A stretch of 9,237 nt of DNA. Source: an uncultured Lachnospiraceae bacterium. GTDB taxonomy: Bacteria; Bacillota; Clostridia; Lachnospirales; Lachnospiraceae. Shown here piece after piece: positions 1 through 5,873 of this stretch (positions are counted from its first letter, which is position 1; the number at the start of each line of letters is the position of its first letter). Location: NCBI GenBank assembly GCA_900313745.1, contig OMSM01000012.1, positions 1-9,237 on the forward strand, written 5' to 3'. The notes beneath the pieces are model-generated. The model worked only from the letters and a program-made list of their open reading frames with translations, was not told the DNA's origin and made no database searches. The position numbers and the translations under genes are program-made.

Positions 1-708
1 TATCCGGAGGGAAAGCGCTTCCTCCACGTCTCCACTGATGAGGTTTTCGGGTCCCTTCCCGAGGACGGCGGCTACTTCTACGAGGATACGCCCTATGCGC
101 CGCACAGCCCGTATTCCGCGAGCAAGGCCGGTTCCGACATGCTTGTGAAGGCCTACATGGACACGTACGGGTTCCCGGCCAACATCACCAACTGCTCCAA
201 CAACTACGGCCCTTACCAGTTCCCGGAGAAGCTGATCCCGCTTATGATCAACAACGCTCTGTCGGGACGCCGGCTTCCGGTCTACGGGGACGGGAAGAAC
301 GTCCGCGACTGGCTCTATGTCGAGGATCACTGCAGGGCCATCGACCTGGTGCTGAACAAGGGAAAACTCTTCGAGACCTACAACGTCGGCGGCCACAATG
401 AGAAGCAGAACATAGAGATCGTGAAGACCATCATCGACGTGCTTCTCGAGGTGCTTCCCGAGGATGATCCCCGCAGGGCGGGCATCAGCTATGACCTCAT
501 CACCTACGTCGAAGACCGCAAGGGCCACGACCGCCGCTACGCCATAGCCCCGGACAAGATCAGGGCGGATCTCGGCTGGGAGCCGGAGACCATGTTCAGG
601 GAGGGCATCCGCAAGACCATCCTGTGGTATTTCAGCCACATGGACTGGATGGAGCACGTCACCAGCGGCGATTATATGAACTACTATAACAAGATGTACA
701 CCGTTTGA
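1..708 (+). CDS. rfbB: dTDP-glucose 4,6-dehydratase, 5'-truncated by window edge
   Basis: This NAD-dependent short-chain dehydrogenase/reductase-family enzyme converts dTDP-D-glucose to dTDP-4-keto-6-deoxy-D-glucose, the second step of dTDP-L-rhamnose synthesis in the cytoplasm. The frame is open from base 1 and ends at TGA 706-708, giving 235 visible residues. The family is usually about 340 residues, so roughly 100 residues, including the N-terminal GxxGxxG dinucleotide-binding motif, lie upstream. Visible hallmarks are STDEVFG (residues 11-17 of the fragment, carrying the Asp-Glu pair used in dehydration), YSASKAGSD (38-46, the YxxxK catalytic pair), NCSNNYGPYQFPEKLIPL-type substrate-binding sequence, and RDWLYVEDHCRAI. 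The first ATG in the fragment (139) is internal, not a start, because conserved catalytic sequence lies before it. The epimerase gene follows 38 nt downstream, a common rml pairing. RmlA and RmlD are not in the window. Confidence 0.96.
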   Translation, partial: YPEGKRFLHVSTDEVFGSLPEDGGYFYEDTPYAPHSPYSASKAGSDMLVKAYMDTYGFPANITNCSNNYGPYQFPEKLIPLMINNALSGRRLPVYGDGKNVRDWLYVEDHCRAIDLVLNKGKLFETYNVGGHNEKQNIEIVKTIIDVLLEVLPEDDPRRAGISYDLITYVEDRKGHDRRYAIAPDKIRADLGWEPETMFREGIRKTILWYFSHMDWMEHVTSGDYMNYYNKMYTV

Positions 709-730
709 TTGTTCTGCCGGTGCGGAACAG

Positions 731-736
731 AGAGGA
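731..736 (+). promoter_or_regulatory. Ribosome binding site favouring the ATG at 747
   Basis: AGAGGA sits 10 nt before ATG 747. No comparable purine-rich sequence precedes the alternative in-frame TTG at 705, so this site supports the shorter RmlC start. Confidence 0.5.
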
Positions 737-746
737 ATTCAGGTCA

Positions 747-1322
747 ATGGGAAAGATTACCGTCGAGAACTGCCCCATCGAGGGCCTTAAGGTCATCACC
801 CCCGCCGTTTACGGCGACTCCAGGGGATATTTCATGGAGACCTACAATTACAACGATTTTAAGGATGCCGGCATCGCGGAGGTTTTCGTGCAGGACAACC
901 AGTCCGCCAGCAGGAAAGGCGTACTGAGGGGACTCCACTTCCAGAAGGAATTCCCCCAGGACAAGCTCGTCCGCGTGGTGTCGGGAGAAGTTTTCGACGT
1001 AGCCGTCGATCTCCGCGAGGGATCCGAAACCTACGGGCAGTGGCACGGCGAACTGCTCTCCGCGGAGAACAAGAAGCAGTTCTTCATCCCCAAGAACTTC
1101 GCCCACGGCTTCCTTGTGCTCTCGGATTATGCGGAGTTCTGCTACAAGTGTACGGATTTCTACCATCCCAACGACGAGGGCGGCCTTGCCTGGAACGACC
1201 CCGACATCGGCGTGGAGTGGCCGATCCCCGATGGGATGGAGCTCACTCTCTCGGACAAGGATAAGAAGTGGCAGGGAATTAAGGCATACACCGCGGAAAG
1301 ATTCGGGGGAAGCTCGGTTTGA
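747..1322 (+). CDS. rfbC: dTDP-4-dehydrorhamnose 3,5-epimerase
   Basis: RmlC inverts C3 and C5 of dTDP-4-keto-6-deoxy-D-glucose, giving dTDP-4-keto-L-rhamnose, the substrate of RmlD. The product is a 191-residue cupin-type protein, normal for the family. Visible motifs are FGDxRGYF-like VYGDSRGYF (21-29), VLRGLHFQ (59-66) with the catalytic His64, a Lys at 73, FAHGF (118-122) with the second conserved His120, a Tyr in DFYHP (139), and Asp170 in LSDKD; these positions fit the known active-site set of the family. I chose ATG 747 because AGAGGA lies 10 nt upstream and the family normally begins at about this point (MGKITVE). The frame is open back to a TTG at 705 overlapping the rfbB stop, but the extra 14 residues do not look family-like. 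With rfbB it supplies precursor for the glycosyltransferases downstream. A different terminal reductase could make another 6-deoxy-L-hexose instead of rhamnose. Confidence 0.95.
   Translation: MGKITVENCPIEGLKVITPAVYGDSRGYFMETYNYNDFKDAGIAEVFVQDNQSASRKGVLRGLHFQKEFPQDKLVRVVSGEVFDVAVDLREGSETYGQWHGELLSAENKKQFFIPKNFAHGFLVLSDYAEFCYKCTDFYHPNDEGGLAWNDPDIGVEWPIPDGMELTLSDKDKKWQGIKAYTAERFGGSSV
1305..1310 (+). promoter_or_regulatory. Possible ribosome binding site for an alternative TTG start of the permease
   Basis: GGGGGA ends 8 nt before TTG 1319, which is in frame with the permease and overlaps the rfbC TGA stop. If used, it would couple translation of the permease to rfbC and add 23 residues. ATG 1388 lacks a comparable site, so the start is open. 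Confidence 0.3.
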
Positions 1323-1387
1323 CGGACAGCAGGGGGCAGCGGTCGTCTGAGCCGCGGTTTGTGCGCCCGGTGACCGAGCGCATTATC

Positions 1388-2347
1388 ATGAGTTTTGCAT
1401 GGATCATTATCGCCGTTTTGGCGGTAGTGATCCTTTTGCACTATAATCCGCTGGATGATCCGGACACGGTAAAGCTCAAGAAAATCTGCGGGATGCTGAT
1501 CCTTGGCACGATAGGGCTCATCCTGACACAGGGCTTTGAGCGCCTCTCGGTGCTTCCCGGGGAGCTCTGGGAGAACCGCAAGCTGATCTGGCGCCTTGCG
1601 AAGAACGATTTCCGCAAGCGCTACGCGGGCTCCCTCTTCGGAGGAATCTGGGCGATGGTGCAGCCGGTGGTCACCGTGCTGCTGTATTACGTGGTTTTTG
1701 ACCAGATCTTCAAGCAGCGCGAGTCCATGGCCGGAGTGGAGATCCCCTATGTGCTCTTCCTTACGGCGGGTCTCGTGCCATGGTTCTACTTCTCCGAGGC
1801 CCTCTCCTCCGGCACCGCGTCGCTTCTGGAGTACAACTACCTTGTCAAAAAGGTGGTCTTCAAGATCAGTGTCCTGCCGGTCATCAAGATCATTGCGGCA
1901 ATGTTCACCCACGTGTTCTTCACCGTGGTGCTGATCGTCATCGCGCTGCTCTACGGATGCAGGCCTTCGCTCTACTGGCTGCAGATCCCGTATTACATGA
2001 TCTGCGAGTTCGTGTTCGTGCTGGGACTCTCCTACGCCACCTGCGCCATCACCGTGTATTTCCGGGATCTCCAGCAGATCATAGGAATCATCATGCAGGT
2101 AGGCATGTGGGCGACCCCTATTCTGTGGAACATCGAGCGGTTTGCGGAGAGCCCGCTGATCGTTTTTATCAAGCTGAATCCGATGACCTACATCGTCAGC
2201 GGATACCGGGGTGCCATATACGGCGAGCAGTGGTTTTTCACCCATTTCTACTCGTCCACCTATTTCTGGATGTTTACCATTCTGGTCTTCTTTGTGGGAT
2301 CCCTGATCTTCAAGAAGCTCAAGAACGGATTTGCGGATATCATGTAA
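1388..2347 (+). CDS. wzm: Polysaccharide ABC transporter permease (Wzm-type) with N-terminal two-helix extension
   Basis: This is the membrane half of an ABC-2 exporter that moves a lipid-linked glycan across the cytoplasmic membrane; its ATPase partner is encoded next. From ATG 1388 the product has 319 residues. The family core begins near residue 58, with ELWENRKLIWRLAKNDF, then FRKRYAGSLFGGIWAMVQP (75-93), a run of hydrophobic helices, VYFRDLQQI (223-231) and LNPMTYIVSGYR (263-274), all typical of polysaccharide exporters. Typical members are about 260 residues. Here two additional hydrophobic segments (about 5-18 and 34-48) precede the core. The start is uncertain. ATG 1388 has no clear ribosome binding site, whereas an in-frame TTG at 1319, overlapping the rfbC stop, has GGGGGA 8 nt upstream and would add 23 polar residues. 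No terminator separates this gene from its neighbours. Confidence 0.9.
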   Translation: MSFAWIIIAVLAVVILLHYNPLDDPDTVKLKKICGMLILGTIGLILTQGFERLSVLPGELWENRKLIWRLAKNDFRKRYAGSLFGGIWAMVQPVVTVLLYYVVFDQIFKQRESMAGVEIPYVLFLTAGLVPWFYFSEALSSGTASLLEYNYLVKKVVFKISVLPVIKIIAAMFTHVFFTVVLIVIALLYGCRPSLYWLQIPYYMICEFVFVLGLSYATCAITVYFRDLQQIIGIIMQVGMWATPILWNIERFAESPLIVFIKLNPMTYIVSGYRGAIYGEQWFFTHFYSSTYFWMFTILVFFVGSLIFKKLKNGFADIM

Positions 2348-2416
2348 GCCGGCCGTGCAGGGACGCTTACCGCAAGGGAGCCGGGGTGCCGGCGCCCGGA
2401 AAACGGAATAAATCGA
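2348..2416 (+). other. GC-rich spacer between permease and ATPase genes with a short inverted repeat
   Basis: These 69 nt hold two copies of the palindrome GCCGGC (2348-2353 and 2388-2393) and a 5-bp stem CCGGG/CCCGG (2381-2385 with 2395-2399, 9-nt loop). No T run follows, so it does not look like an intrinsic terminator. A weak GGA (2405-2407) nine nt before ATG 2417 is the best ribosome binding site for the ATPase gene. No coding frame is supported here. Confidence 0.35.
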
Positions 2417-3685
2417 ATGTCCAAAGACATCGCAATACGTGTTGAAAACCTGAATAAGAGCTACAAGCTGTTCAAGCGCAACCGCGACCGCGTGGCGGAC
2501 GCCTTCGGCCTGCCGGGCGTGCATTACACCGAGCACAAGGCCCTGGACAATGTGAGCATGACCGTCTGCCGCGGGGAGACCGTGGGAATCATCGGAACGA
2601 ACGGCTCCGGCAAGTCGACGATCCTGAAGATCATCACCGGGGTGCTTAACCCCACCTCCGGCACGGTTGAGGTGAACGGCAGGATATCCGCGCTTCTCGA
2701 GCTCGGTGCCGGGTTCAACATGGAGTACAACGGGATCGAGAACATCTATCTGAACGGCACCATGATCGGCTTCACGGAGGAGGAGATCAGGGAGCGGATG
2801 GACGCTATCCTCTCCTTCGCGGATATCGGAGAGTACATTTATCAGCCGGTCAAAACTTATTCCTCCGGAATGTTCATGCGCCTTGCCTTCGCGGTGGCCA
2901 TCAACATCGACCCCGAGATCCTGATCGTCGATGAGGCGCTTTCCGTCGGCGACGTCTTCTTCCAGGCGAAGTGCTACCACAAGTTCGAGGAGTTCCGGCG
3001 CGCGGGGAAGACAGTGCTTTTCGTGAGCCATGATCTCTCCAATATCTCCAAGTACTGCGACCGCGTCGTGCTCTTAAACCAGGGGGTCAAGCTGGGCGAG
3101 GGGTCGCCCAAGGAGATGATCGATATCTACAAGCAGGTGCTTGTGGGGCAGTACGACCCGGAAAAGGCGGGAAAGGACAAGGGAGAGAAGACGATCTCCG
3201 ACGAGGATATCTACGAGGCGGCCGGCGAGGCGATGAAGGAAGTGAAGGCCCTGGAGTACGGCTCGCAGAAGGCGGTGATCACGGATTACTGTATCCTCGA
3301 CAGCAGCGGGGCAAAGAGCAGCACGATCGCAAAGGGTTCCGAGTGCACGGTCTGCATGAAGGTGCACATCAACCAGGATATCGCCGCGCCGATCTTCGCC
3401 TTCACCATAAAGAACGTCTACGGCGTGGAGATATGCGGAACCAACACCATGTTTGAGAAGGCTTTCCTCGACCCGGTAAAGGCCGGCGAGGAAAAGACCA
3501 TTACGTTCACTCAGCGCATCGACCTGCAGGGAGGGGAATACCTGATCTCCTTCGGCGTTACCGGGTTTGAGCAGGAGGATTTCACGGTCTACCACAGGCT
3601 CTACGACGTGCTGAATCTTACTGTGGTTTCCGACAAGAATACGGTCGGGTACTATGACTTTAATTCAAGGGTGGTCGTCTCATGA
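2417..3685 (+). CDS. wzt: Polysaccharide ABC transporter ATP-binding protein with C-terminal Wzt domain
   Basis: The ATPase energises export of the glycan with the permease encoded just upstream. The product has 422 residues, close to the 431 of E. coli O9a Wzt. The N-terminal half is a complete nucleotide-binding domain: Walker A GTNGSGKST (60-68), the family-typical LLELGAGFNMEYNGIENI stretch (93-110), signature YSSGM (148-152), Walker B ILIVDEAL (168-175) and the switch His in VSHD (203-206). A polar linker (about 248-276) joins it to a C-terminal beta-rich domain starting near YGSQKAVITDY (281-291) and running to residue 422. It resembles the Wzt C-terminal domains that recognise the modified end of the O-chain. 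Short Wzt proteins and teichoic-acid TagH differ or lack this domain. The stop overlaps the start of the next gene by ATGA, linking the two translationally. Confidence 0.94.
   Translation: MSKDIAIRVENLNKSYKLFKRNRDRVADAFGLPGVHYTEHKALDNVSMTVCRGETVGIIGTNGSGKSTILKIITGVLNPTSGTVEVNGRISALLELGAGFNMEYNGIENIYLNGTMIGFTEEEIRERMDAILSFADIGEYIYQPVKTYSSGMFMRLAFAVAINIDPEILIVDEALSVGDVFFQAKCYHKFEEFRRAGKTVLFVSHDLSNISKYCDRVVLLNQGVKLGEGSPKEMIDIYKQVLVGQYDPEKAGKDKGEKTISDEDIYEAAGEAMKEVKALEYGSQKAVITDYCILDSSGAKSSTIAKGSECTVCMKVHINQDIAAPIFAFTIKNVYGVEICGTNTMFEKAFLDPVKAGEEKTITFTQRIDLQGGEYLISFGVTGFEQEDFTVYHRLYDVLNLTVVSDKNTVGYYDFNSRVVVS
3667..3674 (+). promoter_or_regulatory. Ribosome binding site for the methyltransferase-kinase gene
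   Basis: AAGGGTGG lies 7 nt before ATG 3682, inside the end of wzt. With the ATGA overlap at 3682-3685 it fixes this start and indicates translational coupling. Confidence 0.5.
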
Positions 3686-5838
3686 GTACGGAAGAACGCA
3701 TCGGCGGAGTCACACTGGATTACAGCCTGTATCCCGGGGAGGACTACTACTGCGACGGGGAAGTGGAGCAGGAGCTTCTCAAGATCGTGAAGGAGAATCC
3801 GCCCTCCGCTTACGACGCGGTCATCGCGGAGCGCGCGGACTGGCCGACGCTTTACCACCTCTCCCCGGCGCGGGGGAACATCGTGGACTGGATCCCTTTT
3901 GACGGAACGGAGAAAGTGCTGGAAATCGGCGCAGGGCCCGGCGCGGTGACGGGAACGCTCTCGGCGAGGACCGCGGAGGTCACCTGCATCGACCTCTCGA
4001 GGACGCGCTCGCTGATCAACGCATGGCGCAGCCGGGACAGGGACAATATCACGATCCATGTGGGCAACTTCGGCGACGTGGAGCCGACGCTTCCCCTTCG
4101 GTACTACGACTACATCTTTCTTATCGGCGTTTTTGAGTACGCCGCGAGCTATCTCGATGTGGAGGAGCCCTTTACCTGCGAGCTGGAGAGAATACTTCCT
4201 CACCTTAAGCCCGGGGGGAGGCTGGTCATCGCCATCGAGAACAGGCTCGGGATGAAATACTTCGCCGGTGCGAGGGAGGACCACACGAGCAGGTTCTTCG
4301 ACGGAATCACGAACTATGAAGATTCGCCCATGGCGGTGCGCACCTTCTCGAGGCCTGCGCTTATCAGGCTTCTTCTTGGGGCGGGGGTGCCGGAGGACGA
4401 GATCAGGTTCTACTACCCCTACCCGGATTACAAGTTTTCGCATACGGTTTTCTCCGACCGGCGCCTGCCGGAAGGCACGGAACTCACGGACAATATCCGC
4501 AATTTTGACAGCGGAAGGATGCTTCTCTTTGATGAGAAGAAGGCCTACGACGGGATGGCGGCGGACGGGCTCTACCCGCTGTTCTCCAATTCCTTTGAGG
4601 TCATCTGCGGACCGGAGCTTCCGGTGCGCTACGCAAGGTTCTCCGACGACCGGGCCCCCGAATACCGCATCGCGACCCTGATCCGGGACGACGGCGTATT
4701 CAAGGCTGCCCGCACCGATAAGGCCGGAGAGCACCTCATGCGGATGCTGGAGGCCGGGAAGAAGCTTAAGGAGAGATATGCCGGGCGGCTTAATATTTGC
4801 CCGGGGGAAAAGTTTTCGGAGAGTATAATTCGTTTTAACTATATTGAGGGGGAATCCCTGGAGGCCGCGCTGGACAGGACGATCCGGAGAGACCGCCCCG
4901 GGGAGGCCCTGGCGCTCCTTAAGGAGTACATCCTCAGGATCGGAAGCGGAAGTGAGCCGGAAGTTTCCGACGAGGACATGATTTTCCAGAACATCATTAT
5001 CGACGCCGGGGGAGAGTGGCACGCCATCGACTACGAGTGGTCCGTGGACAGGATCATCCCGGCGGACGAACTGCTCCTGCGGGCACTGACGGTTTACATG
5101 GCCTCCGATGAGAAGCGCCGGGAATTCCTCGAGAGCTCGGGAATTCTTGCGGAGCTTGGCATCACTGAGGACGGCCTTGCAAGGGCCAGGGAGGAGGAGC
5201 AGCTCTTCCAGGAGAGGATCTCCGGAGGGGTCGTACCCCTTGGAGTGCTTCGCTCCATGATCGGCGGCGAGGTGGTCATCCCCGAGATGGTCATCCGGGA
5301 CGACCCGAAGCTGCTGGCCCAGGCCATGGCCGAGGAGGAGGCGCGCGAGGCGCTCTTAAAGGAGCCGGAACCGGAGGAGCCGGAGCCGGACCTCACCTCA
5401 GTGCAGGTCTATTATGACAGAGGAAGCGGTTTTTCCGAGGAAGACTCGGTTTTCCTCCCGGAGACCTACGGGGACGAGGGAAGGATCACGGTGGTCTTCG
5501 AAGTCCCGGAAGACGTGAAGAGACTGCGTGTCGATCCGGCGATCTGTCCCTGTGTCGTACTCCTTAATGAGGGAAAGATGAACGGAAGGCCTACCCAGGC
5601 GCTGCTAAAGCCGGAGACCGCCGCGGATAAGGAGAGCGGCGCTTACCTTTTCCTGGACGGCGATCCGTGGTTTATGTGGGACATGGATAAGCTGAAGCGG
5701 GCCGCGGGCGTATCCGGCGCATCTTCCGAGGTGGAGCTGACCTGGCAGATGGCCGGCCTTCCGCAGACCATGGCCGACGCGATGAAGGAAATCTCCGGCA
5801 GCAGGAGCGGACTGAAAAAACTATTCGGACAGCGGTGA
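3682..5838 (+). CDS. Multidomain SAM methyltransferase / kinase-like protein, candidate glycan chain-capping enzyme
   Basis: This 718-residue cytoplasmic protein has at least three parts. A class I SAM methyltransferase occupies about 75-190: motif I VLEIGAGPGAVT (79-90), acidic D104 in TCIDLS, and LKPGGRLVIAIEN (175-187). A connecting region (200-310) contains YYPYPDYKFSHTVFSD and LFSNSFEV, which recur in Gram-positive polysaccharide-cluster methyltransferases. A kinase-like domain follows (about 325-470): likely ATP-contacting K341 in VFKAA, hinge-like YIEGESLEAAL (387-397), catalytic-loop pattern DxxxxN (D432, N437) and metal-binding IDYEW (D450). The usual His two before the catalytic Asp is Asp430 here. 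An acidic proline-rich linker (561-570) leads to a beta-rich domain (574-705). Order and length resemble E. coli WbdD (about 708 residues), which phosphorylates and methylates the O-antigen end. The capping role is inferred from this order and from adjacency to wzt. It could instead decorate internal sugars. Confidence 0.85.
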   Translation: MSTEERIGGVTLDYSLYPGEDYYCDGEVEQELLKIVKENPPSAYDAVIAERADWPTLYHLSPARGNIVDWIPFDGTEKVLEIGAGPGAVTGTLSARTAEVTCIDLSRTRSLINAWRSRDRDNITIHVGNFGDVEPTLPLRYYDYIFLIGVFEYAASYLDVEEPFTCELERILPHLKPGGRLVIAIENRLGMKYFAGAREDHTSRFFDGITNYEDSPMAVRTFSRPALIRLLLGAGVPEDEIRFYYPYPDYKFSHTVFSDRRLPEGTELTDNIRNFDSGRMLLFDEKKAYDGMAADGLYPLFSNSFEVICGPELPVRYARFSDDRAPEYRIATLIRDDGVFKAARTDKAGEHLMRMLEAGKKLKERYAGRLNICPGEKFSESIIRFNYIEGESLEAALDRTIRRDRPGEALALLKEYILRIGSGSEPEVSDEDMIFQNIIIDAGGEWHAIDYEWSVDRIIPADELLLRALTVYMASDEKRREFLESSGILAELGITEDGLARAREEEQLFQERISGGVVPLGVLRSMIGGEVVIPEMVIRDDPKLLAQAMAEEEAREALLKEPEPEEPEPDLTSVQVYYDRGSGFSEEDSVFLPETYGDEGRITVVFEVPEDVKRLRVDPAICPCVVLLNEGKMNGRPTQALLKPETAADKESGAYLFLDGDPWFMWDMDKLKRAAGVSGASSEVELTWQMAGLPQTMADAMKEISGSRSGLKKLFGQR
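5362..5391 (+). repeat. Low-complexity GAG-CCG repeat encoding an acidic proline-rich linker
   Basis: Ten codons alternate Glu and Pro (EPEPEEPEPD, residues 561-570), built from repeated CCGGA-type units. The run separates a charged helical segment from the C-terminal beta-rich domain of the methyltransferase-kinase, and probably acts as a flexible interdomain hinge. Such units can vary in number by slippage. Confidence 0.6.
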
Positions 5839-5873
5839 TCTTCCGCCCGCATCCGGGAAGGCAGACGGACAGT

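Noticed and set aside
705..746. TTG 705 as the start of the epimerase
   Set aside because: No ribosome binding site upstream of it, and the extra 14 residues do not resemble the family N-terminus; ATG 747 has AGAGGA at a workable distance.
1160..3031. 623-codon open frame on the minus strand
   Set aside because: It runs antisense through rfbC, the permease and the ATPase, all with clear family motifs on the plus strand. Its translation is rich in His, Arg, Asp and Val with no recognisable domain, as expected from the complement of GC-rich coding sequence.
4824..4829. Exact TATAAT as a promoter -10 element
   Set aside because: No -35-like hexamer lies 16-18 nt upstream (the sequence there is CCGGGG-like), and it is within conserved coding sequence.
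3652..5022. 456-codon open frame on the minus strand
   Set aside because: Antisense shadow of the methyltransferase-kinase gene, with no domain motifs and biased composition.
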